DNA of 64,000 bases from Hyphomicrobiales bacterium (GCA_900469475.1 UBXG01000012.1:102351-166350); one strand, 5' to 3'; positions 1 through 8,377 are shown, counted from the first letter of the stretch. The notes: generated by a model not told the origin, from the sequence alone. Numbers and translations: made by a program.

Positions 1-500
1 GACTGGCGGGTGGTTTCAAACAGGAACCAAGTGCGGCGCTCGGTCTCGTCAATCCAGTTTTCGAGAAGGCTGGCTGTGGCGACATCGCCATATTCGTCGC
101 AAACGTCGTGAACGGCACGCATTTCGGCGGAAAGCTTCAGATTATCGTCCGCCAGCTCGGCGAGCATGTCCTGCGGATCGACATATTCGGCATCATTGTC
201 CGGGATGCGCTGCAGCTTGGCGATCTGCCCGATCGACCGCAGGGTCGTTCCGCCGATCTTCCTGGCACGCTCGGCCATCGGGTCGGTCATCGCGAAAATC
301 TGTTCGCCCTGTTCGTCGAGAAGCAGGTGATAATCGCGGAAATGCGGTCCGCTCATATGCCAGTGAAAATTCTTGGTTTTCAGATAGAGGGCGAAGACAT
401 CCGCCAGCAGAGCGCTCAAGGCCGCGGAAATATCGCGCGTCGCCTCCTCGCTGAGATTGGTGCGCGTACCCAATTTCGATTTGGTGTTGGCGGTATTCAT
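1..500 (-). CDS. dps: Dps-family DNA starvation/ferritin-like protein (3' end outside window)
   Basis: Reading the minus strand from the ATG at 500 gives an uninterrupted frame of 166 codons that runs off the window edge, so the C-terminus is missing. The product starts MNTANTKSKLGT and contains the Dps ferroxidase signature KNFHWHMSGPHF, then HLLLDEQGEQI, and further on DVATASLLENWIDETERR, near the end of a normal Dps of about 165-180 residues. Dps dodecamers bind DNA non-specifically and oxidise and store iron in the cytoplasm under starvation or peroxide stress. The ferroxidase-centre His and Asp/Glu positions all appear present. The gene has no close operon partner here. Confidence 0.9.
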   Translation of the reverse strand, partial: MNTANTKSKLGTRTNLSEEATRDISAALSALLADVFALYLKTKNFHWHMSGPHFRDYHLLLDEQGEQIFAMTDPMAERARKIGGTTLRSIGQIAKLQRIPDNDAEYVDPQDMLAELADDNLKLSAEMRAVHDVCDEYGDVATASLLENWIDETERRTWFLFETTRQ

Positions 501-798
501 AAAGACGTCCTCCGTTTGTTGTTCACGACAGCCATCGCCGGCGGATCTTAGGGGAGTTCGATGACATCAGCTGCTGCGCGGGATCGCATTGAAGACAGGA
601 TTGTTTTGAAATTTCACAGTCGAAATGTCGCTTCGCGGCATGGCCAACTGCGATGCTTAGGCGGAAAAACCCGAACGTCTCTACTAAATAGGAAAATGGA
701 ATGGTTTGGCAATTGCTTGGCTATGGATTGGCGCGGCGTGCCGTCCCGCCGCGCCGCCGATACCGTCTCTTCTCGGAGGCGGCATCGGGATGATGCGG
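501..798. other. Intergenic region between dps and the SDR gene
   Basis: No convincing gene. It must hold the dps promoter, though I cannot place one. A perfect 8-bp hairpin (731-738 with 747-754, arms GCGCGGCG/CGCCGCGC) lies downstream of the SDR gene. It lacks a T-tract on the minus strand, so it is at best a weak terminator. Confidence 0.4.
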
Positions 799-1548
799 TT
801 ACTTCAGGCCACCGCCGACATAGATGGTTTCGCCTGTCACCCAGCCCGCATCCTGCGAGGCGAGGAAGACGGCGACCGGCGCGATATCCGTCGGCTGGCC
901 GAGACGGCCAAGCGGTGTCTGGGAGACGAGATGCTTCTCAAAATCGCTGCCAATGATGCCTGCGGCAACGACGCCCTCCGTCTCGACGCCACCGGGTGCC
1001 AGATTGTTGACGCGGATATTGCGTGGACCGAGTTCCTTGGCGAGGATCTTGGTGATGGAATCAACAGCGGCCTTGGTCGCCGTATAGACGGAGGCGGTCG
1101 CCAGGTTCATGCTGACGGCGTTGGAGCCGATATTGATCACATTGCCACCCTCGGGGCTAAAGTGCTTCACGGCTTCCTGCGTGGCCAGCAACGTGCCAAG
1201 TACGTTGATATTGAACTGGCGATGGAACTCCTGCTCGGTGAATTCCTCGATCGGGGCGAATTGGTAGACGCCGGCATTGTTAACGAGGATATCGACGCGG
1301 CCGAAGGCTTGTTTCGTTTCTGCAAAGAGGCGCTTGACGTCTTCTGATTTGGAAACGTCGCCATGGACGGCGAGCGCCTTGCCGCCCTTCGCGGTGATCT
1401 CAGCCACCACTCTGTCGGCGCCTTCGCGGCTGGAGGCGTAGTTGACGACAACGGCCGCGCCCGCTTCGCCCATCGCCTTGGCGATGCCCGCGCCGATACC
1501 CTTGGATGCTCCGGTCACGATCGCGACCTTGCCTGTCAGTTTGCTCAT
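799..1548 (-). CDS. SDR family oxidoreductase (FabG/glucose-1-dehydrogenase-like)
   Basis: This 249-residue protein is a classical short-chain dehydrogenase/reductase. The NAD(P)-binding TGASKGIG is at residues 12-19, NNAG at 90-93, and the catalytic Ser142, Tyr155 and Lys159 (YTATK) are all present, followed by the usual PGGVET segment. It should be a soluble NAD(P)H-dependent oxidoreductase; the substrate cannot be read from the sequence. It lies 157 bp downstream of an ArsR-type regulator on the same strand, which suggests regulation by that protein or cotranscription. The length is normal and all key residues are intact. Confidence 0.88.
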   Translation of the reverse strand: MSKLTGKVAIVTGASKGIGAGIAKAMGEAGAAVVVNYASSREGADRVVAEITAKGGKALAVHGDVSKSEDVKRLFAETKQAFGRVDILVNNAGVYQFAPIEEFTEQEFHRQFNINVLGTLLATQEAVKHFSPEGGNVINIGSNAVSMNLATASVYTATKAAVDSITKILAKELGPRNIRVNNLAPGGVETEGVVAAGIIGSDFEKHLVSQTPLGRLGQPTDIAPVAVFLASQDAGWVTGETIYVGGGLK

Positions 1549-1705
1549 GTTATTTTCCTTCGAAAAACTTAGACAGTTTTACAATCATCGAATCATTTGG
1601 CGCGTGCGACCCGAAAACCGATCGCACCGTCACTTTGATATTTAGATAATCATCTAATTGATACAAGAGCAGTGAGAAGAAATGCTGATGGCGTGAATGG
1701 AATCG

Positions 1706-2005
1706 TCAGATCTTGGAAAGTTCCGCCATATAGGCGTTCAGAGTATCGCGGCGCAGCACGAGATTGGCGAATTTACCTTCGCGCTGGATCTCGATGAGGC
1801 CGGCATTCTCCAGCTCCTTGATATGATGCGACATTGTCGCGGCGCTGACGGCATGGCACTCGTTCAGGAGGCTGCAGGGCATGGGTTCGCTCCGTGTGCC
1901 GATCTCCTTCAGGATCTGCACGCGTCGCGGCTCGGCAAGTGCCCGGGAGATCAATCCCATCTGCCTTTCGCTCAAACGTATTGGCCCGGCATCCATGGTG
2001 TTCAT
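1706..2005 (-). CDS. ArsR-family winged-helix transcriptional regulator
   Basis: A 99-residue HTH protein. After a short N-terminus come LSERQMGLISRALAEPRR, a recognition region SAATMSHHIKELENAGLI and the wing REGKFANLVLRR, the typical ArsR/SmtB layout. The start is taken at ATG 2005. A TTG five codons upstream and an ATG three codons downstream are possible, and none has a clear ribosome binding site. The metal-binding CXC of true ArsR is absent; single Cys residues occur in PCSLLNECH, so the effector is unknown. It probably controls the SDR gene that follows on the same strand. Confidence 0.8.
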   Translation of the reverse strand: MNTMDAGPIRLSERQMGLISRALAEPRRVQILKEIGTRSEPMPCSLLNECHAVSAATMSHHIKELENAGLIEIQREGKFANLVLRRDTLNAYMAELSKI

Positions 2006-2112
2006 CGCAAACGGAAACAAAATCGGGTTGACCGGCTTCGATCATCCCCATCCTGCCAGATATATGAATGCGCGAGAGCCTTGGCAACCTTTGCGATGCA
2101 GCCGCGGCGGGC

Positions 2113-2877
2113 TCAGGAATCGGTCTGACGCAGCCTGCTGCTTTTGAAGAACGGCAAGCGCGGCGTCGGCCAACCGGCGGCGTCGATGCGGAAGAGCAGG
2201 CCGTAGCGTGAATAGACGATGGCTATCATGAAGGAAAACCAGCCGCCGAGCGCTAGGCCGGCCATGACGTCGCTCGGATAATGCGCGCCGACCATGACGC
2301 GGGTGATCGCCAGCCATAGGGCGCAAGCAGCGAAGATATAGCGATAGCGCGGAAACAGGAAGGCAAGCGCCACGAACAGGGCGCCGATGGTGGTCGCATG
2401 ACCGGAGGGGAAGCTTTCGAAGCTGGCACGGCCATTAAAAGGCGAGAAGCCAAAAGGCCCCCAATCGGCAAAATGCGTCGGGCGGGCGCGGCCGATGGCA
2501 CGCTTCAGCAAATTGGCGAGGATGCCTGAAAGCGCCACGGTTGTCAGGAGATAGCCGCCGATCTGACAGATGCGCAGTGCTTGGCAGCGACAGCGTTGCG
2601 AATGCAGCAGCTTGCTGCCTGCCCAACCTTCGAAAAACAGGAAGGCGCTGATGAGAAGGATCCATCCGGAATCGCCGAAATCGGTCAGCATTCCACCGAC
2701 GAAGCGAATGGAGGGCGATAGGTCTTTAAGGGTGGCGCCGACAGGCCCATCGAACAGGAGAGCGGAAAGAAGGACAATATTGGCTGTCACAAAAAGGCAG
2801 AGTTTCCAATGGGATGGTGCAAAAGCTGCATCGCTTCGCCGCCAACGCCTGTCGAGAGACGTCAAGATCGCCTGCAT
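2113..2877 (-). CDS. PAP2-family membrane phosphatase
   Basis: A 254-residue protein with several hydrophobic segments. The three phosphatase motifs of the PAP2/haloperoxidase superfamily are in order: KRAIGRARP, then PSGHATT, then RVMVGAHYPSD. Family members dephosphorylate lipid phosphates such as phosphatidic acid, undecaprenyl diphosphate, or lipid A related substrates at the membrane; which one applies here cannot be told. The start MQAILTSLDRRW is the only good ATG upstream of the first membrane segment. The gene stands alone, between the ArsR regulator and leuB. Confidence 0.85.
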   Translation of the reverse strand: MQAILTSLDRRWRRSDAAFAPSHWKLCLFVTANIVLLSALLFDGPVGATLKDLSPSIRFVGGMLTDFGDSGWILLISAFLFFEGWAGSKLLHSQRCRCQALRICQIGGYLLTTVALSGILANLLKRAIGRARPTHFADWGPFGFSPFNGRASFESFPSGHATTIGALFVALAFLFPRYRYIFAACALWLAITRVMVGAHYPSDVMAGLALGGWFSFMIAIVYSRYGLLFRIDAAGWPTPRLPFFKSSRLRQTDS

Positions 2878-3003
2878 AATCAGTGCCTATGTCGATTTCC
2901 AATCGATCCGATAGATAGCAGGTTGTTGTTACAGTTTTTCTAAAAATCGATGACGGGGCCCGGCGCCGCGGTCTCGAGCTGAGACACGCCCATCCCGTTC
3001 ACA

Positions 3004-3036
3004 AGAAAAAGCCCCGTTCCTCGCAGAATGGGGCTT
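3004..3036 (-). terminator. Rho-independent terminator of leuB
   Basis: An 11-bp stem (3009-3019 with 3026-3036, core AAGCCCC/GGGGCTT, one G.T pair) with a 6-base loop. Read on the minus strand it is followed by TTTTTC. It lies 42 bp past the leuB stop codon. Confidence 0.85.
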
Positions 3037-3038
3037 CG

Positions 3039-3054
3039 TGTTTCACGTGAAATA
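3039..3054. other. parS: Probable chromosomal parS site (ParB binding)
   Basis: The 16-mer TGTTTCACGTGAAATA differs from the widely conserved bacterial parS consensus TGTTTCACGTGAAACA at a single position, and the 12-bp core TTTCACGTGAAA is a perfect palindrome. ParB nucleates on such sites, which cluster near replication origins. It sits between the leuB terminator and the leuB stop codon, outside coding sequence. I saw no second copy in the window. Confidence 0.72.
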
Positions 3055-3077
3055 TATCAGGCTATTTCTGCCGGAGA

Positions 3078-4190
3078 TTATGCGGAGAGAGCCTTGAATT
3101 CGGCAAGGATGGCGTCACCCATTTCGGTGGTGCCGACCTGGCGGCTGCCTGGCGACATGATGTCGCCGGTACGGATGCCGCTGTCGAGTACGTTGGCGAT
3201 CGCCTTTTCCAGCGCATCGGCTTCGGCAACCATGCCGAAGGAATAGCGCAAGCACATGGCGAAGGAGGCGATCATGGCAATCGGATTGGCAATGCCCTTG
3301 CCGGCGATATCGGGGGCCGAGCCATGCACGGGTTCATAGAGAGCCTTGCGCTTGCCGGTCTTTGCATCGGGGGCGCCGAGTGAGGCGGACGGCAGCATGC
3401 CGAGGGAGCCGGTGAGCATGGCGGCAACGTCGGACAGCATGTCGCCGAAGAGGTTGTCCGTCACGATGACGTCGAACTGCTTCGGCTGGCGCACGAGCTG
3501 CATGCCGCCGGCATCGGCCAGCATATGCTCGAGCTGCACGTCGGAATATTTTTCCTTATGTGTCGCGGTAACGACCTGGTTCCAGAGCACGCCCGATTTC
3601 ATGACGTTACGCTTTTCCATCGAGCAGACACGGTTGTTGCGGGTGCGTGCCAGTTCAAAGGCGACGCCGGCAATGCGCTCGATCTCGTAGGTGTCGTAGA
3701 CCTGGGTGTCGATACCGCGCTTCTGGCCGTTGCCAAGATCGATGATTTCCTTCGGCTCGCCGAAATACACGCCGCCGGTGAGCTCGCGCACGATGAGGAT
3801 GTCGAGACCTTCGACCAGCTCCGGCTTCAGTGAAGAAGCGGATGCCAGTGCCGGATAGCAGATGGCCGGGCGCAGGTTGGCGAAGAGCTGTAGATCCTTG
3901 CGCAGGCGCAGCAGGCCTGCTTCCGGACGTACTTCGTAAGGCACGCTATCCCACTTCGGGCCGCCAACAGCGCCGAAGAGCACGGCGTCAGCCGCCATTG
4001 CCTTTGCCATGTCGGCATCGGAGATCGCCGCGCCATGCGCATCATAGGCGCTGCCGCCGACAAGGCCCTCGTCGGTGACGAAGCCGGCGTTCTTGGCCTC
4101 GTTCATGTAAGCGATGATCTTGCGAACTTCACCCATGGCCTCGGGGCCGATGCCGTCACCCGGCAGGAGGAAAAGATTGCGCACTGTCAT
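3078..4190 (-). CDS. leuB: 3-isopropylmalate dehydrogenase
   Basis: LeuB oxidatively decarboxylates (2R,3S)-3-isopropylmalate with NAD+, the third dedicated step of leucine synthesis, in the cytosol. The 370-residue product has the expected length. It begins MTVRNLFLLPGDGIGPE and carries GAVGGPKWD, the substrate Arg-rich stretch LRLRKDLQLFANLRP, a Tyr in YDTYEIERI, the metal-binding VTDNLFGDMLSD, and the NAD-site HGSAPDIAGKGIANP. leuD lies about 1.3 kb upstream on the same strand, separated by a TIM-barrel gene with its own terminator, so the two leu genes are probably not one transcript. A strong terminator and the parS site follow. Confidence 0.96.
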   Translation of the reverse strand: MTVRNLFLLPGDGIGPEAMGEVRKIIAYMNEAKNAGFVTDEGLVGGSAYDAHGAAISDADMAKAMAADAVLFGAVGGPKWDSVPYEVRPEAGLLRLRKDLQLFANLRPAICYPALASASSLKPELVEGLDILIVRELTGGVYFGEPKEIIDLGNGQKRGIDTQVYDTYEIERIAGVAFELARTRNNRVCSMEKRNVMKSGVLWNQVVTATHKEKYSDVQLEHMLADAGGMQLVRQPKQFDVIVTDNLFGDMLSDVAAMLTGSLGMLPSASLGAPDAKTGKRKALYEPVHGSAPDIAGKGIANPIAMIASFAMCLRYSFGMVAEADALEKAIANVLDSGIRTGDIMSPGSRQVGTTEMGDAILAEFKALSA

Positions 4191-4300
4191 GAGGAAGCCT
4201 CCGCGAAAGAAAAAGTTGCGGGGTTTTTAGACTTCCAAATGCGGCTTTTCAAGCGAGGAAGAGGCCGAAACGGTACGGTTTTCGGGCTTTTGAGACTGGG

Positions 4301-4329
4301 CACCCGCCCTTGAACCACGAGGGCGGGTG
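4301..4329 (-). terminator. Hairpin terminator after the TIM-barrel gene
   Basis: A perfect 10-bp stem, CACCCGCCCT (4301-4310) with AGGGCGGGTG (4320-4329), lies 18 bp beyond the stop codon at 4347. The T-tract on the minus strand is weak, so termination strength is uncertain. Confidence 0.55.
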
Positions 4330-4346
4330 GTTTGCGTCGCTTACCC

Positions 4347-5165
4347 TTACTCAGCCAGACCGAGCGAAGCGAGATAGGCGGCCGATGCCGGGATCTTCGA
4401 CTTGTCCTTGATCTCGATGATCAGACGCGGATTGCTCTTTAGCTTGGCAAGGGCGGCAAAGACCGCGCGCCAGTGGATGTTGCCTTCGCCGAGGCTCCAG
4501 TGGCGGTCGGCATAGCCGTCGGCGTCCTGCAGGTGGACATGCTGCAGGCGGTTGCCGGCGGCATGGACGTAGTAGTCAACAGGAGGGGCGCCCGTATAGC
4601 CATGGGCGTAATGGGCATGACCGGTGTCGATCGAAACGGCGACGGCGGGTGAATTGAAGCTGTCGGCGAGGCCGACGCGGATATGAGGATCCTTGTCCTC
4701 GATGTTCTCGATGACCATGGTGAGCCCGATGTCTTCGGCGCGCTTGACGGCTTCTTTCAGCGTCAGATGCGTGTATTCGATGATCTTTTCGCGCTCGCCC
4801 TTGTTGTTGTCGAGGTTGTTGTAGGACCACGACGTATAGGGGCTATGGATGACCATCTGCGTGGCGCCGATATTGGCGCAGACGTCGAGCGCCTGCAGCA
4901 GGCGCTTGGTGACGACGGCGCGGACGTCCGGGTCCTGCGAGGCGATGACAAAACCCCAGAACGGGCCGTGGATACCGAGGCGACCCTGATGGCCGTCGAG
5001 CAGCTTGCGGGCGCGCTCGGCCAGCGGAGCCCAATCGCCGTTGAGGATTTCGGCTTCGACAAAGCTCTGCAGCTCCAGATCGCGCGGCTTTTCGAGCAGC
5101 CAGTTGCGATGAATTTCGACGTCGTCGAGCGTCATGGCGGCGCCGACAATGGGAAGGGAGGTCAT
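4347..5165 (-). CDS. Sugar phosphate isomerase/epimerase family TIM barrel (AP endonuclease family 2 fold)
   Basis: A 272-residue protein of the xylose-isomerase-like TIM-barrel superfamily. Visible metal-site pieces are the Glu in MVIENIEDKDPH, the Asp/His pair in SIDTGHAHYAHG, the His in LQHVHLQDADG, and the final Glu in LIIEIKD. HRNWLLEKPRDLELQSF near the N-terminus fits the first strand. Such proteins isomerise or epimerise sugars, or act on inositol or uronate derivatives, with a divalent metal; the substrate here is unknown. It lies between leuB and leuD on the same strand but is flanked by terminators, so it is probably its own unit. Confidence 0.78.
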   Translation of the reverse strand: MTSLPIVGAAMTLDDVEIHRNWLLEKPRDLELQSFVEAEILNGDWAPLAERARKLLDGHQGRLGIHGPFWGFVIASQDPDVRAVVTKRLLQALDVCANIGATQMVIHSPYTSWSYNNLDNNKGEREKIIEYTHLTLKEAVKRAEDIGLTMVIENIEDKDPHIRVGLADSFNSPAVAVSIDTGHAHYAHGYTGAPPVDYYVHAAGNRLQHVHLQDADGYADRHWSLGEGNIHWRAVFAALAKLKSNPRLIIEIKDKSKIPASAAYLASLGLAE

Positions 5166-5346
5166 GAAGGGGCTCCATTGCGTGGAGAAAATTTAAGGGT
5201 GGGAGAGACGGCCCGAAGGATCTCGGCGGTCTGTATGGACCTCCTTCTTGTCGATCATATTACAGCGGGCGGGAAAGACGGCGTCTGAGCTATTTTCGCG
5301 GGATTTGCGGTCTCCGCTCCTGGGCTGTGATAATTGCGGGATAGTC

Positions 5347-5372
5347 CCCTCTCCCCGCAGGCGGGGAGAGGG
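5347..5372. repeat. Short palindromic intergenic element
   Basis: A perfect 12-bp inverted repeat, CCCTCTCCCCGC / GCGGGGAGAGGG, around a 2-base loop. It is not associated with a T-tract. From memory, this sequence type recurs in rhizobial intergenic spacers as a REP-like element; no second full copy is visible in this window. Confidence 0.5.
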
Positions 5373-5389
5373 AGTCTATTATGCCCGGC

Positions 5390-5419
5390 ATGAAAAAAGC
5401 CGGGCGCGAGGCCCGGCTT
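5390..5419 (-). terminator. Rho-independent terminator of leuD
   Basis: An 8-bp G+C stem (AAGCCGGG 5397-5404 with CCCGGCTT 5412-5419), followed on the minus strand by a run of six T (5393-5398 complement). It lies 28 bp after the leuD stop codon. Confidence 0.88.
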
Positions 5420-5446
5420 CGAAACATGCGATAAACGAAAGACCGA

Positions 5447-6055
5447 TCAGGCAGCCCAGGGGCGCGATGCGGCGTTCGTCTTTTCGAAATCGCTGATCGC
5501 GGAGGATTTTTCCAGCGTCAAGCCGATATCGTCGAGGCCGTTCAGCAGGCAGTGACGCTTGAATTCGTCGAGTTCGAACTTCAGCGAGCCGCCGTCCGGG
5601 CCAGTGATCTCGAGGTTTTCCAGATCGACCGTCAGAATGGCGTTGGAGCCGCGCGAGGCGTCGTCCATCAGTTTGTCGAGCTCTTCCTGGCTGACCTTGA
5701 TCGGCAGGATGCCGTTCTTGAAGCAGTTGTTGTAGAAGATGTCAGCGAAGCTGGTCGAAATAACGCAGCGGATGCCGAAATCGAGAAGCGCCCAGGGAGC
5801 ATGCTCACGCGAGGAGCCGCAGCCGAAATTATCGCCGGCGACAAGGATCTTGGCATTCTGATAGGCCGGCTTGTTCAGCACGAAATCTTCGTTCGGCGTT
5901 CCGTCTTCATTGTAGCGGGCTTCAGCGAAGAGGCCCTTGCCGAGACCCGTGCGCTTGATGGTCTTCAGGTAATCCTTCGGGATGATCATGTCGGTATCGA
6001 CATTGACGACCGGGAGGGGTGCTGCGACACCGGTCAATTTCACGAACTTGTCCAT
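5447..6055 (-). CDS. leuD: 3-isopropylmalate dehydratase small subunit
   Basis: LeuD pairs with LeuC (not in this window) to isomerise 2-isopropylmalate to 3-isopropylmalate. The 202-residue product starts MDKFVKLTGVAAPLPVVNVD, as in rhizobial LeuD. The frame stays open 18 codons further upstream, but that extension has no family character, so ATG 6055 is preferred. It contains DTDMIIPKDYLKT, the small-subunit signature GDNFGCGSSREHAPWAL, and FADIFYNNCFKNG. Length is normal. A strong terminator follows. Confidence 0.95.
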   Translation of the reverse strand: MDKFVKLTGVAAPLPVVNVDTDMIIPKDYLKTIKRTGLGKGLFAEARYNEDGTPNEDFVLNKPAYQNAKILVAGDNFGCGSSREHAPWALLDFGIRCVISTSFADIFYNNCFKNGILPIKVSQEELDKLMDDASRGSNAILTVDLENLEITGPDGGSLKFELDEFKRHCLLNGLDDIGLTLEKSSAISDFEKTNAASRPWAA

Positions 6056-6241
6056 GGGGGTCCTGCCTTCATTCTCGTCTAAGCACGAATTATCCTGCCA
6101 ATAGAGCAAATCCGGCCCGAAATGAAGGGAAATCTTGGAAATGCTCTAAAACGCGGCGCTTTGGGTCGTGGTGCCCTTCAGGACGAGGCCTGATCGCACA
6201 CATAGGCCCGCCGGATAGACCACCCTGCCCTGCTTTCAATC

Positions 6242-6478
6242 CTAGAGGTCGATGATCGTGCCGCGACCGTCGTTCCAGATGCGCATTTCGCGCTGGCCGT
6301 TCGTCTTCGCCTTGGCGTGCACCGGGGCCGGCTTCATGCGCAGCGAAATCGCGCGGGCTGCCATCAGCACGGTAAGGATAGCGCCGACGGCGAGCGTGAC
6401 CGAAACGGTAAACAGCGCCATGGCTGCAAACACGGTGATACCGGCAAGTGCGATGAACAGGGAACGAATATTCTGCAT
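6242..6478 (-). CDS. Small two-segment membrane protein of unknown function
   Basis: A 78-residue protein with a strongly hydrophobic N-terminal half (residues about 5-45, room for two membrane helices: SLFIALAGITVFAAMALF and VTLAVGAILTVLMAA) and a basic, soluble tail rich in Lys ending WNDGRGTIIDL. It is a single gene, divergent from the CitE-like gene at 6590. I do not recognise a family. Rhizobial coding composition and an ATG preceded by a GAGGTC stretch support it being real. Function unknown. Confidence 0.6.
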   Translation of the reverse strand: MQNIRSLFIALAGITVFAAMALFTVSVTLAVGAILTVLMAARAISLRMKPAPVHAKAKTNGQREMRIWNDGRGTIIDL

Positions 6479-6589
6479 GGTCGAGACCTCTCTACATCAA
6501 GCAATGTGGCCCTCATGATTGTCATCTGCAAGAGGAGCATGGCTTTTTGTTGACTTGCCTGCCGATTAAAAGCGCGGCAAAACGGCACA

Positions 6590-7534
6590 ATGAGCCAATC
6601 TGCGAGCCAAAACCCCTCGTCCCGTCCCGCCCGTCTGCGCCGCTCGGTCTTGAGCGTTCCCGCGATCAACCGACGCGCGCTGGACAAGCTTTCGAGCCTC
6701 GAATGCGACGCGGTCATTTTCGATCTCGAGGATTCGGTTTCGCCGGAGAAAAAGGCCGAGGCGCGGGAGAATCTCCGGGCCTTCTTTGCGGTCTCGCCGC
6801 TTCCCGGCAAGGAGCGGATCATCCGTATCAATGCGCTCTCCTCCAATTTCGGTGCCGATGACCTGGCGCTGGTTACGGAGCTGGAGCCGGATGCGGTGTT
6901 GCTGCCGAAGGTGGACGAACCGCAGGACGTAAGCGATGTCAGTGACCGGCTTGCTGAAGCCGATGCACCGGAAGACTTGCGTATCTGGGCCATGATCGAG
7001 ACGCCGCGCGGCATCCTGAATGCGGCCGCGATCGCCGAAGCTGGGCGCACGGCAGGAAGCCGGCTCGATTGTTTCGTCGTCGGTCTCAACGACCTCAGAA
7101 AGGAAACGGGCGTTCTGCCGCAGCCCGGTCGCCCCTATCTCGTGCCCTGGCTGATGCAGGTGATATTGGCCGTCAGCGCTTACGGCCTTGAGGCGATCGA
7201 CAGCGTCTTCAACGATTTCAGGGATGCTGAAGCATTTGAGGCCGAATGTGGCCAGGGTGTCGCCATGGGCTTTGCCGGCAAGATGCTGATCCACCCAAAC
7301 CAGATCGAGGCGGCCAACCGGCATTTCGGCCCGGCTGAGGCTGCCATTGCCGAGGCCGAAGCCATCATTGCGGCTTTTGCCGAAACGAGCGCCGCCACTC
7401 TCAATGTCGTGAACCTTGGCGGGCGCATGGTGGAGCGGCTGCACCTTGTCCAGGCGGAAAGACTCATTCATAAAGCTCGCCTGATCGAACAGCGCTCTTC
7501 GGGCACGACAGCGGCGCCCCGCACCGAGGTCTGA
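6590..7534 (+). CDS. HpcH/HpaI aldolase / citrate lyase beta-subunit-like CoA ester lyase
   Basis: The 314-residue product belongs to the CitE-like TIM-barrel family. RRSVLSVPAINRRALDK is the typical beginning, followed by DAVIFDLEDSV (metal-binding Glu/Asp), a conserved Arg in RIIRINAL, LLPKVDEP, IWAMIETPRGILNA, and the C-terminal GFAGKMLIHPNQIEAAN. Relatives cleave malyl-CoA, citramalyl-CoA or similar 3-hydroxyacyl-CoA esters. The sequence does not single out the substrate, and no citrate lyase alpha or gamma genes are nearby, so it is not a citrate lyase complex. A DUF1737 gene follows 37 bp later and may be cotranscribed. Confidence 0.85.
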   Translation: MSQSASQNPSSRPARLRRSVLSVPAINRRALDKLSSLECDAVIFDLEDSVSPEKKAEARENLRAFFAVSPLPGKERIIRINALSSNFGADDLALVTELEPDAVLLPKVDEPQDVSDVSDRLAEADAPEDLRIWAMIETPRGILNAAAIAEAGRTAGSRLDCFVVGLNDLRKETGVLPQPGRPYLVPWLMQVILAVSAYGLEAIDSVFNDFRDAEAFEAECGQGVAMGFAGKMLIHPNQIEAANRHFGPAEAAIAEAEAIIAAFAETSAATLNVVNLGGRMVERLHLVQAERLIHKARLIEQRSSGTTAAPRTEV

Positions 7535-7571
7535 CCGTCGAATTGCCCGGCCAAATACGAAAGATGCCCTA

Positions 7572-7778
7572 ATGAAACTCTACCGCTTCCTCACCGGCCC
7601 CGATGACGCTTCCTTCTGCCACAAGGTCAGTGCGGCGCTGAACAAGGGCTGGGAGCTATACGGCTCGCCGACCTATGGCTTCAATTCTGCAAGCGGGCGT
7701 ATGGAATGCGGCCAAGCCGTCGTCAAGGACGTCGCCGGCAAGGATTACGATCCGGATATGAAGCTTTCGGAGCAGTAA
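7572..7778 (+). CDS. DUF1737 domain small protein
   Basis: A 68-residue protein, MKLYRFLTGPDDASFCHKVS, with the NKGWELYGSPTYGFN core typical of DUF1737. The fold is small and probably cytosolic, with no known activity. It follows the CitE-like gene by 37 bp on the same strand and may share its transcript. The length matches the family. Confidence 0.78.
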   Translation: MKLYRFLTGPDDASFCHKVSAALNKGWELYGSPTYGFNSASGRMECGQAVVKDVAGKDYDPDMKLSEQ

Positions 7779-7827
7779 GCCGTAACTGAAGTTCTTCGCC
7801 CAGGTTGTCTTACGATCGGGGTTGGTA

Positions 7828-8265
7828 TTACCGATCCGTCGCTTCCTCAGCACTTTCCTCAATACGCTCCATGTCCTCGTCGCTCAGGCCGAAATGGTGG
7901 CCGATCTCGTGGATCAGGACATGGGTAATGATGTCGCCGAGAGTTTCGTCGTTCTCGGCCCAATAGTCGATGATCGGCCGGCGATAGAGGCGGATCTTAT
8001 TGGGCATATCGCCGGTCTGGGCGGTAAAGCGCTCCGAGATGCCGCGACCTTCGAAAAGGCCGAGCAGGTCGAAGGGGGTTTCCAGCGCCATATCCTCGAA
8101 CACTTCGTCATCCGGGAAATCCTCGATGAGAATGACGAGGTTGCCGGTGAGCGAGCGGAATTCTTCCGGCAGGTGGCTGTAAGCCTCCATTGCCAGGGAT
8201 TCGAATGTGCTGATGGAGGGAGAATGGCGATCCCGCCAATCTTCGCTCTGGTCAACGCGAGCCAT
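7828..8265 (-). CDS. Minimal zincin-like metallopeptidase family protein
   Basis: A 145-residue protein with the zinc protease motif HEIGHHFGLSD near the C-terminus (HExxH plus a downstream acidic ligand), preceded by THVLI. The fold matches the small zincin-like metallopeptidase family (PF06262 type). The first half holds FESLAMEAYSHLPEEFR and VEDFPDDEV-like segments seen across the family. It lacks a signal peptide, so it is probably cytosolic. The substrate is unknown. It is convergent with the DUF1737 gene. Confidence 0.82.
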   Translation of the reverse strand: MARVDQSEDWRDRHSPSISTFESLAMEAYSHLPEEFRSLTGNLVILIEDFPDDEVFEDMALETPFDLLGLFEGRGISERFTAQTGDMPNKIRLYRRPIIDYWAENDETLGDIITHVLIHEIGHHFGLSDEDMERIEESAEEATDR

Positions 8266-8325
8266 GAATATTCCTTCCTTGGCTGGTCATATAGAGACTT
8301 TGCGCTGCTTTTACGAGAGCGGAAT

Positions 8326-8377
8326 AGAGCGTGATGCCGAAAAGTGTTTGAGCGGTTTTCGATCGACATCATGCTCT
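8326..8377. repeat. Rhizobial intergenic palindromic repeat unit
   Basis: The segment reads TAGAGCGTGATGCCGAAAA, a short spacer, then TTTTCGATCGACATCATGC and TCTA; the outer arms pair imperfectly. From memory, this GAGC(A/G)TGATGCCGAAAA...CATCATGCTC pattern is a common short interspersed repeat in Rhizobiaceae intergenic DNA. A second, partial GATTCTAGAGCGGAT stretch follows at about 8387. Confidence 0.55.

Noticed and set aside
6566..7471. 301-codon minus-strand frame
   Set aside because: Antisense shadow of the CitE-like gene.
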